Shown here piece after piece: positions 1 through 7,041 of a DNA stretch of 64,000 bases. The notes below the pieces were generated by a model that worked only from the letters and a program-made list of their open reading frames with translations, had not been told where the DNA came from and searched no databases. The stretch's first letter is position 1. Every line of letters begins with the position of its first letter. Origin of the DNA: Shewanella colwelliana ATCC 39565 (GTDB lineage Bacteria > Pseudomonadota > Gammaproteobacteria > Enterobacterales > Shewanellaceae); NCBI RefSeq assembly GCF_000518705.1, contig NZ_JAEC01000030.1, forward strand, positions 1 to 64,000. Reading direction: 5' to 3'. A program made the position numbers and the translations under genes.

Positions 1-11
1 ATTGTTAGATT

Positions 12-130
12 GATACCCGAAAGGCTAAATCGGAGAGATAAAATAACCCTGTGTAGATGCGGCTGAGGGTATCGAAAACATGGATGTTTTCGTTAAGCGG
101 TCAGGGATGACGTATAGCGTCCCGAAGCAG
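12..130. repeat. Diverged hairpin repeat, copy A
   Basis: Non-coding stretch that resembles the segment at 299-400. The shared backbone is CCCGAAAGGC, AAATCG, AGATGCGGCTG in the same order and spacing. After the backbone come two short hairpins: AAAACAT-GG-ATGTTTT (about 79-94) and GTCA-GGGA-TGAC (about 101-112). This looks like a small dispersed intergenic repeat rather than part of a gene. I see no open reading frame in 1-344. Confidence 0.5.
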
Positions 131-298
131 TATCTGCACTTAAGCGAGCCGCAGGCTTTTAACTACAATGAAGATTCGACTTTAAACACAAATCCCAATT
201 CCAAGACTGCCAAATGTTAAACCACAAAAAAATGCCAACACCTTCATTCGAAGGCCAGCTTATTTTTGTCCACAAACGATTTAACTTTTAATTGGCCG

Positions 299-400
299 AT
301 TTATCCCGAAAGGCCAAATCGAAGAGCGTGATAACTCGGTACAGATGCGGCTGCGGGCGTTGATGGCATGGCCGCTCTTTGACGTCCATGTCATCGTGGC
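299..400. repeat. Diverged hairpin repeat, copy B
   Basis: Second copy of the intergenic repeat starting at 12. It begins with TTATCCCGAAAGGCCAAATC and continues through CAGATGCGGCTG, followed by short inverted repeats (GGC-ATG-GCC and TGAC-GTCCAT-GTCA). It lies between copy A and the 3' end of ppiC. Confidence 0.5.
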
Positions 401-454
401 ATTTGTGAATCCATTCACGTCACGTAACCATTGTCAGCAATTGGGCTGGTTGAT

Positions 455-733
455 TTATGTTCGGTACAACACTTTAACCACGTGCCAGCCGAACTTGGTT
501 TTAACCAGATGCGGCGTGATTAGCTCACCACTAAAACAGACCTTATCGAAGGGCGGTACCATTTGCCCTTTTTTGAACTCGCCTAAGCTACCACCTTTCT
601 TGCCTGACGGGCAGGTCGAATGTTTCTTAGCAAGTAGGTCGAATTTAGCCCCTTTATTAAGTTGCTTAATGATCTCTTCTGCCTGCTCTTTATGCTTGAC
701 GAGGATATGAAGCGCTGCTGCGGTTCTTGCCAT
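455..733 (-). CDS. ppiC: Parvulin-type peptidyl-prolyl cis-trans isomerase PpiC
   Basis: A 92-residue single-domain parvulin that speeds cis-trans isomerisation of prolyl peptide bonds, cytoplasmic because there is no signal peptide. The start [13 protein letters not shown] closely matches E. coli PpiC (about 93 aa), as do the central [13 protein letters not shown] stretch, the GQMVPPFDK loop and the ending [11 protein letters not shown]. The longer frame opens at 778, but I chose the ATG at 733 because it begins exactly like PpiC and has an AAGAGG ribosome site upstream. It is followed downstream by the hairpin repeats at 12-400. Recognised with high confidence. Confidence 0.93.
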   Translation of the reverse strand: MARTAAALHILVKHKEQAEEIIKQLNKGAKFDLLAKKHSTCPSGKKGGSLGEFKKGQMVPPFDKVCFSGELITPHLVKTKFGWHVVKVLYRT

Positions 734-844
734 CTGATAATGCCTCTTGGCTAATATGTTGGACCTTAATGCGGTCATTATACTGTGCCACTTGGCTCTC
801 GCCCAATCGGATTTTAGTTGATAGGGCAGAAAGAGAACATTTGG

Positions 845-1129
845 CTATTGGGTACAGCACTCATCTTGAAGAAAATCGATCACACCTTGAAGTGTTTCAA
901 ATTGCGGCACGCAAAAGAGCGTTCGTCCATCGCGCCGCTGCGTGACTAAGCCCGCAGCGACAAGGCTGGAGATATGGTGTGACAGGGTTGAGCCAGGAAT
1001 GGATAACGCTTCTTGTATCTCTCCAACAGGTAATCCTTGATAGCGATGTTTAACTAAATGCTTAAATATCATCAAGCGTGTTGGGTGGCCCAGTTCTTTT
1101 AATGCTTTTGCTGCGAATTCAAGTTCCAT
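845..1129 (-). CDS. ArsR/SmtB-family winged-helix repressor
   Basis: A 94-residue ArsR-family DNA-binding protein. The winged helix-turn-helix spans about residues 15-75 (GHPTRLMIFKHL, then SIPGSTLSHHISSL as recognition helix, then the RRDGRTLFC wing). The classical arsenic-binding CVC in helix 3 is absent. Instead there is a C-terminal vicinal pair Cys91-Cys92 and Cys73, which could be the inducer site; this is inference. It is divergent from the ArsP-like permease at 1251, and two matching inverted repeats lie between them, so it very likely represses the permease and perhaps itself. The inducer (arsenical, other metal or thiol-reactive agent) cannot be told. Confidence 0.85.
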   Translation of the reverse strand: MELEFAAKALKELGHPTRLMIFKHLVKHRYQGLPVGEIQEALSIPGSTLSHHISSLVAAGLVTQRRDGRTLFCVPQFETLQGVIDFLQDECCTQ

Positions 1130-1160
1130 GACTGCCTTTGCATTTTAGTGCTTAATTTCT

Positions 1161-1184
1161 ATATTTCGAGAATAACAGAAATAT
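1161..1184. promoter_or_regulatory. ArsR operator 1
   Basis: A 24-bp inverted repeat with arms ATATTTC and GAAATAT separated by 10 bases. It lies immediately upstream of the -35 element of the permease promoter and has the same arms as operator 2 at 1210-1233. Confidence 0.7.
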
Positions 1185-1185
1185 G

Positions 1186-1214
1186 TTGACATGAATAGTT
1201 GCTAGATTTATATT
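1186..1214 (+). promoter_or_regulatory. Sigma-70 promoter of the ArsP-like permease
   Basis: TTGACA (1186-1191), a 17-base spacer and TATATT (1209-1214). The -10 box lies within operator 2, so a bound ArsR dimer would block polymerase. Confidence 0.7.
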
Positions 1215-1233
1215 TCGAATATTCTGGAAATAT
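1210..1233. promoter_or_regulatory. ArsR operator 2
   Basis: A 24-bp inverted repeat, arms ATATTTC/GAAATAT with 10 bases between. It overlaps the -10 box and is 49 bp downstream of operator 1 (start to start). Confidence 0.7.
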
Positions 1234-1250
1234 AGTTTTAAGGGTGAAAG

Positions 1251-2168
1251 ATGGACATAACTGCCGAGATGTTACAGGACACGTTAAACATGTTCCTATT
1301 TTTAGCTGTGGAGCTCACGTTGTTATTTTTGGCCATTAGCTATCTGGTAGGCGTGTTGCAGTATTATATTCCACCGAGCAAAATAGAGCAGATACTAAGC
1401 TCGAAAAAGGGGCGTGGCTACTTGATTGCGGGGTTCTTAGGGGCGATAACGCCATTTTGTTCCTGCTCGACGATCCCCTTCTTAAAAGGCTTGCTTAGAG
1501 CAAAAGCGGGTTTTGGCACTATGATGGTATTTCTGTTTGCCAGCCCGCTACTTAATCCGGTTATTATCGGGCTTTTTGCGGTAACCTTTGGTCTAAAAGT
1601 GACGCTGTTTTACTTTGCTGTTGCGATGGGGGTGTCTGTGTTGGCCGGATATTTGCTGGATAAGTTCGGTTTTGAGCGTTATGTAAAAGCTGACGCTTAT
1701 ATGACAACTCAGTCATCAAGATGTGGCAGCCAGTGTGGTGGCAGGAAAGCCAAACCGAATAAATGGATGAAAATTTGGTTATCAACTTGGCAAGACTTTA
1801 AAAAGGTGTTGCCTTATTTACTGGTGGGCATCGCGCTAGGTTCAATAATCTATGGCTTTATGCCAACGGAATTTATTGCCCGAGTGGCGAGTGATAGTAA
1901 TCCTTTTGCTGTCCCAATTGCTGCAGTCATAGGTATTCCTCTTTATATTCGAGCTGAAGCTGTCATTCCATTAAGCGCTGCACTTGCAGCCAAAGGGATG
2001 GGCTTAGGTGCTGTGATGGCCTTGATTATTGGCAGTGCTGGCGCGAGCCTAACCGAAGTGATCTTATTGAAATCGATATTTAAGCACCAGATGATAGTGG
2101 CCTTTTTAACGGTAATACTAGGTATGGCTATCGGTGCGGGCTACCTCTATTACTTTGTGTTCAGCTGA
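1251..2168 (+). CDS. ArsP/SO_0444-type permease (UPF0718/DUF318), metalloid efflux candidate
   Basis: A 305-residue inner-membrane permease of the PF03773 family, which includes ArsP, an efflux protein for trivalent organoarsenicals, and related Shewanella metal-resistance pumps. About eight hydrophobic segments are visible. The family signature TPFCSCSTIPF lies at residues 67-77 (Cys70, Cys72), and a second hallmark SPLLNPVI follows at about 98-105. A central hydrophilic loop carries CGSQCGG (Cys158, Cys162), a possible metal-handling site. It is divergent from an ArsR repressor whose operators cover its promoter, so metal- or arsenical-induced efflux is the natural reading. The exact substrate is not shown by the sequence. 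It ends at a hairpin shared with the converging gene. Confidence 0.85.
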   Translation: MDITAEMLQDTLNMFLFLAVELTLLFLAISYLVGVLQYYIPPSKIEQILSSKKGRGYLIAGFLGAITPFCSCSTIPFLKGLLRAKAGFGTMMVFLFASPLLNPVIIGLFAVTFGLKVTLFYFAVAMGVSVLAGYLLDKFGFERYVKADAYMTTQSSRCGSQCGGRKAKPNKWMKIWLSTWQDFKKVLPYLLVGIALGSIIYGFMPTEFIARVASDSNPFAVPIAAVIGIPLYIRAEAVIPLSAALAAKGMGLGAVMALIIGSAGASLTEVILLKSIFKHQMIVAFLTVILGMAIGAGYLYYFVFS

Positions 2169-2195
2169 GCAGGCAACAAGCTATGTTTAATCGCA

Positions 2196-2220
2196 AAGGG
2201 TCTTCATCGCGAAGACCCTT
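2196..2220. terminator. Hairpin terminator between converging genes
   Basis: AAGGGTCTTC, loop ATCGC, GAAGACCCTT, followed by CTCTTTT on the plus strand. It ends the permease gene and sits just past the stop of the minus-strand gene at 2226. Confidence 0.75.
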
Positions 2221-2225
2221 CTCTT

Positions 2226-2531
2226 TTAGTTGGCTGACCGCAGATATGCGCGTTTATGTTCATAGTGATTATTGATGCGAATCTTTTCTGACAGTGTCAT
2301 GGCTGTTGCCATGACTGTATCGCCATTTTGCTGGAACTTATTAACGCTATTGTTCACAAAGTCAACAACATAGATAACATCTTTATCTTGCTCAACGATG
2401 GTTTGAGTTGCTTGCTGATGCGCGGCTGCCACAGAGCAGTCGTTACATTCGACGGTGGTGAAGTGGGCGTAAGCTGCACTGGAAAGTATTGATGAGAGTA
2501 GTAGGGTCGCCGTAGGGATTATTTTATTCAT
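2226..2531 (-). CDS. Small exported protein with a CxxC motif
   Basis: A 101-residue protein of unknown function. It starts with a clear Sec signal peptide (MNKIIPTATLLLSSILSSAAYA, about 22 residues), followed by a short mature domain containing ECNDCS, a CxxC pair that could bind metal, form a disulfide or act in redox. I chose the ATG at 2531 over the longer frame from 2576 because it gives a proper signal peptide and is preceded by AAGGAAGAAGG. It converges on the ArsP-like permease, and a link to metal resistance is possible but unproven. Confidence 0.7.
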   Translation of the reverse strand: MNKIIPTATLLLSSILSSAAYAHFTTVECNDCSVAAAHQQATQTIVEQDKDVIYVVDFVNNSVNKFQQNGDTVMATAMTLSEKIRINNHYEHKRAYLRSAN

Positions 2532-2899
2532 TATTTGCCTTCTTCCTTTCTTATAATCTGATGTGATCTGCGTCACATTTATATTGCGATGTAAATTTAA
2601 CCATGTCCAGTTTTAGCTAAAAAACTCGCGCGTTAACCATTGCTAAATTAAGGGGGTAAGGTTGGTTGTGATTATTACCATTGCTAATAACTGTTGGGGA
2701 GACTGTGTCGTTACTGGCAATAATGGTCGCTGGGCCTGTTATGCCGATAGTGAAAAGTTAGCCTTGTCTATGGACTACATAAGTTAATTAGCGATTTATT
2801 GATTGAGCGCAGGCTTAATGGTGAGGTGGACCTGTTTGAGACGGACGGCTTTGCTATAATTTCACTCTCTTTTTTATCACTGGTATGGGGTTAGCTTAA
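2532..2899. other. Intergenic region between divergent genes
   Basis: Holds the leaders of the small exported gene and of the LysR gene. A TATAAT-like -10 is at 2855-2860, 40 bp before the LysR start, without a convincing -35. A short 41-codon frame at 2662-2787 is discussed in the findings. No RNA gene or clear repeat is seen. Confidence 0.4.
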
Positions 2900-3796
2900 A
2901 TGGCGCGTGGTCTAGGCACTGAACTGGAGCTTATCCATCTGTTTGTTCATCTTGTAAATACTGGTGGTTTTTCTCAAGTTGCTAAAGAGCTAGGGATCCC
3001 TATTGCAACCGTGAGTCGCAAATTGACTAAGCTTGAGGGGATTTTAGATACCCAGCTCATCATGCGTAGTACGCGGAAGCTGCGGCTAACCGAGGAAGGC
3101 AGTGAGTTGTTTGGTCGTTATCAGGATGCGGTGGCGCATTTTGATAGCTGCTGTGATACGCGCATTGAAAAGCCTGAGGGAACGTTAAGAATTGCGGCTC
3201 CCGTGTCCATTATTTCGATGATTTTCATGGAGGTGATTAACGCTTTCTCTAAGAAATACCCAGACATTCAAATACATATAACGCAAAACAATAGCACCAT
3301 AGATCTGATTGACGAAGGTGTCGATGTCGCAATTGTTGGCGGCGCTCAACCCGACTCATCTTGGGTGTCAAAATCACTGGGTGTACTCCATTATGGCCTG
3401 TTTGCATCGCCTGGCTATTTAGGCGCAGCGGGCGATTTGTCTCACCCAGATCAGCTTAATCAGCACGCGCTGATTAAGGTTTGGCCACTGTTTAATTGGT
3501 CAATGAAGCATACTAGCGGCGAGAGTTTCTATTACGAGGGGCCAGCTAAGCTGACACTGGGCGATCTGTATGGCGCGATTAAGGCGACAGTGGATGATGG
3601 CGGTATTTTGTATGGGCCAGAACTGTTTGCTCGGCCACAACTAGCTACAGGCCAACTGGTCAAAGTTTTGCCTCAATGGCACGGAGAGCAACGCAGGATC
3701 TCTCTGCTCTACCATCAACGCAGTCAACAACCCTTGAAGGTGAAACTGTTTATTGATTTTATGTGTGAATACGCATCGGGTTTATTGGACGACTAG
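2900..3796 (+). CDS. LysR-family transcriptional regulator
   Basis: A 298-residue LysR-type regulator. The N-terminal winged helix-turn-helix (about residues 8-66) contains GGFSQVAKELGIPIATVSRKLTKLE. The effector-binding domain (about 90-290) has the two-lobed periplasmic-binding-protein pattern beginning PEGTLRIAAPVSI. It belongs to the common subgroup that keeps the pattern of aromatic/quinone-stress regulators, but its target cannot be deduced. It converges on lldG and is not divergent from any gene in the usual LysR manner, so control of lldEFG is only a possibility. Confidence 0.85.
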   Translation: MARGLGTELELIHLFVHLVNTGGFSQVAKELGIPIATVSRKLTKLEGILDTQLIMRSTRKLRLTEEGSELFGRYQDAVAHFDSCCDTRIEKPEGTLRIAAPVSIISMIFMEVINAFSKKYPDIQIHITQNNSTIDLIDEGVDVAIVGGAQPDSSWVSKSLGVLHYGLFASPGYLGAAGDLSHPDQLNQHALIKVWPLFNWSMKHTSGESFYYEGPAKLTLGDLYGAIKATVDDGGILYGPELFARPQLATGQLVKVLPQWHGEQRRISLLYHQRSQQPLKVKLFIDFMCEYASGLLDD

Positions 3797-3797
3797 C

Positions 3798-3825
3798 AAA
3801 AAAAAGCCACCGCATAGACGGTGGC
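3798..3825 (-). terminator. Rho-independent terminator of lldEFG
   Basis: Read on the minus strand: GCCACCG, loop, CGGTGGC, then eight T residues. It lies 44 bp past the lldG stop and just after the LysR stop on the other strand. Confidence 0.85.
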
Positions 3826-3868
3826 ATCAGGCAGATAGAGGCTGCTAAAAGGGTTGAATTTGACCGGA

Positions 3869-4438
3869 CTAGATTAAGTAAACGTTTAAGCTACAAGCAC
3901 CATGAGCACCCACGACTAGGGCCTGCTCAATGTCGGCGGTTTTTGAAGGGCCTGCGATGAATACACCAAACTCCCCTTGTTCCAAACCGATTTGATTAAT
4001 TGCCTCATGGAGGTTAGCTACCACAGTGTCAGCCTTAATCACTAAAAATAGGTTCTCACAGATAAAAGGCGTGACCCGATGGCCCAAATTTTTATTGTTA
4101 ACCCATATCGCGCCATTTTCAGCTACGGCTAAATCACCAGGAATGACTGCGTAATCGATATCGCGCAGTTGATGAGCAGTACCGGGGACTGCACGATTAC
4201 CCTTTATGCCATCGGTTGTCGAGATCACTTGTTTGCCCTGAGCAGTTAACTCATCAATATGGGCTTGCAGAGCCTCGACGCCTCCGGTTTTGTGCAATGT
4301 GCCAGCAACCGTATTTAGATTAGTTTCAAACTGAGCAATGACATCATCAATGCGCGGAGCAACATCAAATGTGGGAAGCGCCTGGGGTTCAACAGCCACT
4401 TTTTTAAGCGCGTTTAAGATAGATTGTTTACTCGACAT
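3869..4438 (-). CDS. lldG: L-lactate oxidation complex subunit LldG (LutC family, LUD domain)
   Basis: A 189-residue LUD-domain protein, third subunit of the LldEFG (LutABC-like) iron-sulfur complex that oxidises L-lactate to pyruvate. The LUD core is visible from about residue 70 to the end, including YAVIPGDLAVAENGAIWV and the C-terminal GPSKTADIEQALVVGAHG signature. It starts only one base after the lldF stop, which points to translational coupling. It is the last gene of the three-gene operon and is followed by a strong terminator. Confidence 0.92.
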   Translation of the reverse strand: MSSKQSILNALKKVAVEPQALPTFDVAPRIDDVIAQFETNLNTVAGTLHKTGGVEALQAHIDELTAQGKQVISTTDGIKGNRAVPGTAHQLRDIDYAVIPGDLAVAENGAIWVNNKNLGHRVTPFICENLFLVIKADTVVANLHEAINQIGLEQGEFGVFIAGPSKTADIEQALVVGAHGACSLNVYLI

Positions 4439-4439
4439 C

Positions 4440-5831
4440 TTATTTACCTCTATTTTTGTTGAACCAAGTTTCGAAACTGGAGCTGGGGGCTACTGGTAAC
4501 TCGCGGTATTTGCCCCACGCTCCAGAGAAAGGCTTAAGTATCGAACCTGGTAATACTCTTAGTGCTGTGCGCGCGACACTCATGGAGCAGTTGAGCATGG
4601 TTTCGCTGGCCATGAAGTTACCCACAAGTGGCATGTAACTGCGTTTGCCATACGGCAGTTTACCGGCTTGTGCCTTGAGACGACGGTGGTGATGGATGAT
4701 CTTATCCAGCGGGACTTTAGTTGGGCAAACGTATGAACAGCTGCCGCAGAGTGTACAGGCCCATGGAATTGAATTGGTGTCATCATTTTGTGCACCGACA
4801 GCAATACCGATAGGGCCTGGGATGGTGTAGTTGTAGCTGTAACCACCCGAACGTCGATAGACTGGGCAGGTATTGAGACACCCACCGCAGCGGATACACT
4901 TGAGTGATTCGGCTAAAATCTTGTCTTGCAGCATCTCGGTACGACCATTATCAACGATGATAATGTGCATTTCACCATCGGTCTGAGGACCACGATAGAA
5001 CGAGCTATAGGTGGTGATTGGCTGGCCAGTAGCGTTACGTGCTAAGGTTCTCAATAATACCGCGGCACTGTCTAAGTCAGGGACAATTTTGTCTATCCCC
5101 ATGGAGTGCAGTTGCAGTTTAGGTAAGTTAGCCCCCATATCTGCATTACCTTCGTTGGTACACACCACCACTGCGCCTTTGTTGGCAATGGCCATATTCA
5201 CACCTGTCATAGCAGCATCTGCAGAGAGGAACTGCTCGCGCAGGTGAGCGCGGGCGGCGCGGGTCAGGTAGAGCGGATCGGACGCGCCTTTTTCTGTGCC
5301 GAGTTGCTCATGGAATAGGTCGCCCACTTCCTCTTTCTTCATGTGGATAGCGGGCACTACAATGTGCGATGGCGGCATGCCAGCGAGCTGGATAATGCGT
5401 TCGCCTAAATCGGTATCGATCACCTCAATACCTTGGCTCTCAAGGTATGGGTTGAGGTGACACTCTTCGGTCAACATCGATTTTGACTTAACCAGCTTTT
5501 TCACTTGTTTAGCCGCTAAGATTTTGTGGACGATCTGGTTATGCTCAACGCCATCTTTAGCCCAATGCACCAAAATGCCATTGTCGAGGCAGTTCTTTTC
5601 AAACTCTTCTAGATAGTGGCCTAAATTAGTCAGGGTATGCAGTTTTAGCTCTGAACCTAACTGACGCAGTTGTTCCCATTCTGGTAGGCTCGCTGCGGCG
5701 CGATCACGCTTTTCACGTAGCATCCAAAGTGCTTTGGAATGCCAATCTACGCGTGCTTCGTCGCGGCAAAATATTTCTGCTTTTTTTGCATGCACTGCTG
5801 AGCCTATGGCTGATGAATGATTCGTAGACAT
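4440..5831 (-). CDS. lldF: L-lactate oxidation iron-sulfur protein LldF (LutB family)
   Basis: A 463-residue subunit with an N-terminal LUD domain (about 70-295) and two [4Fe-4S] ferredoxin motifs: CIRCGGC...CP at Cys312/315/318/322 and CTLCGSC...CP at Cys359/362/365/369. A C-terminal DUF3390-like tail follows. It transfers electrons from lactate oxidation towards the quinone pool. Start supported by AGGAG eight bases before the ATG; the lldE stop lies 9 bases upstream. Length is normal for the family. Confidence 0.95.
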   Translation of the reverse strand: MSTNHSSAIGSAVHAKKAEIFCRDEARVDWHSKALWMLREKRDRAAASLPEWEQLRQLGSELKLHTLTNLGHYLEEFEKNCLDNGILVHWAKDGVEHNQIVHKILAAKQVKKLVKSKSMLTEECHLNPYLESQGIEVIDTDLGERIIQLAGMPPSHIVVPAIHMKKEEVGDLFHEQLGTEKGASDPLYLTRAARAHLREQFLSADAAMTGVNMAIANKGAVVVCTNEGNADMGANLPKLQLHSMGIDKIVPDLDSAAVLLRTLARNATGQPITTYSSFYRGPQTDGEMHIIIVDNGRTEMLQDKILAESLKCIRCGGCLNTCPVYRRSGGYSYNYTIPGPIGIAVGAQNDDTNSIPWACTLCGSCSYVCPTKVPLDKIIHHHRRLKAQAGKLPYGKRSYMPLVGNFMASETMLNCSMSVARTALRVLPGSILKPFSGAWGKYRELPVAPSSSFETWFNKNRGK

Positions 5832-5840
5832 ATGTTTCTC

Positions 5841-6584
5841 CTAGAGTGCAGCGTTGATGACTTGGGCAATGTGTAAGGTTTCGATCGGCAGCTTCTGGCG
5901 TCTCATCATGCCGTCTAAGTGAAGCAAGCATGAGGGATCAAAGCCCACCGCATATTTTGCGCCGGTTTCCGCATGTGCTTGAGCCTTGTCTTTGCCCATT
6001 TTGGCTGACACCGCACCTTCATCGACGGCAAAGGTGCCACCGAATCCACAGCACTCGTCGTAACGACCTGGGTAGACGATTTCAATACTCGGGATAGCTT
6101 TAAGTACGGCTTCCACTTTGTTGGTACGCGGTCCCATCTGCTCGCTCGGTGTGGCTAGGTCGAGCATACGAATGCCATGGCAGCTTAGTTGTAGGCTGAT
6201 TTTGTGATTAAACGGTTTGTTGAATGCAGCAATTGGCGCCACATCATGGAGAAATTCGGTCAGTTCATACAGCTTATCGATAACCGCCTGAGCTTCAGGG
6301 CTTGCATCAAACTCATGGAAATTTTCTTTGGCAGCAACTAGGCATGAGGCCGCTGGACAGACGATGGCATCACACTCAACACCTTTAAATGCGTTGAGTA
6401 GTTTCAGAGTAGTTTTTTTAGCTTCATCAAAACAACCTGAGTTAGTCATTGGCTGACCACAGCAAGTTTGTCCTTTTGGCAAAATGACTTGGTGACCAAG
6501 CTTTTCGAGTAGCTCAACAGTAGCGATGCCGACGTGAGGCATCATTTGATTAACTAGGCAAGGGATGAACAATGCAATCTTCAT
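5841..6584 (-). CDS. lldE: L-lactate oxidation subunit LldE (LutA family, two CCG domains)
   Basis: A 247-residue protein of the LutA/GlpC-type CCG family. The two cysteine-rich domains show TCCGQPMTNSG (Cys41-Cys42) and ECCGFGGTF (Cys178-Cys179), which bind iron-sulfur or participate in electron transfer. The start MKIALFIPCLVNQ is typical. It is the first gene of lldEFG. In Shewanella oneidensis this cluster is joined by a D-lactate dehydrogenase and a lactate permease; here neither gene is next to it. Confidence 0.94.
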   Translation of the reverse strand: MKIALFIPCLVNQMMPHVGIATVELLEKLGHQVILPKGQTCCGQPMTNSGCFDEAKKTTLKLLNAFKGVECDAIVCPAASCLVAAKENFHEFDASPEAQAVIDKLYELTEFLHDVAPIAAFNKPFNHKISLQLSCHGIRMLDLATPSEQMGPRTNKVEAVLKAIPSIEIVYPGRYDECCGFGGTFAVDEGAVSAKMGKDKAQAHAETGAKYAVGFDPSCLLHLDGMMRRQKLPIETLHIAQVINAAL

Positions 6585-7041
6585 GTAGCGTTCTCTTATT
6601 AGCTAGCTGCATGGGATCTTATGATCGGGTCCTTTGGGTCTTGGTGCCCACTCATAAGGGAGAAATCATCCCATTTTGCAGGGTATATTCGTGCTGATAA
6701 TTTAAGCGTATATCCACATAATAAGTAGTGCTAATTTAGCAAATATAGAAACGCATTTTTCCAATAATGAAATAGTGCCAATACTCAATATTTGTCATTT
6801 TGCAGGCCACATTTCTTCGCTAGAAAAATGAGATAACGCCTTTTTTCAAACAATAATATGAAACGCTTGTTTAAATTTTTTATTTGAGCGTACACGTGTA
6901 ACTTTATGAAAAGCATATAGATAATTTTGAAATTGGTTTGTAACTGTAAAATAACGCGTTTTTTTATGCTTAGAATGTTTGATCTAATTCATTTTTTGTG
7001 ACGTAATGCACATAAGTTTCCTGGTCGGATGAGTCTGAAAG
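6585..7041. other. Divergent intergenic region, lldE / fadE
   Basis: AT-rich stretch of 457 bp holding the promoters of both transcription units. The only regulatory candidate I can support is a PsrA-like box at 6859-6874. No small gene or RNA is seen. Confidence 0.4.
6859..6874. promoter_or_regulatory. Candidate PsrA (fatty-acid regulator) box upstream of fadE
   Basis: TGAAAC-GCTT-GTTTAA, an imperfect palindrome (five of six arm positions pair). It fits the known PsrA pattern of GAAAC and GTTT half sites separated by about 4 bases. PsrA controls fatty-acid degradation genes in Shewanella and Pseudomonas. The site is about 170 bp before fadE. Confidence 0.45.

Noticed and set aside
727..945. 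Plus-strand frame over the ppiC start and ArsR end
   Set aside because: It is antisense to two clear genes, with no ribosome site or homology.
7019..7035. FadR-like site TCCTGGTCGGATGAGTC before fadE
   Set aside because: It matches 12 of 16 palindrome positions, but the outer arms are poor and it lies right at the fadE start. I prefer the PsrA-like box and treat this as chance.
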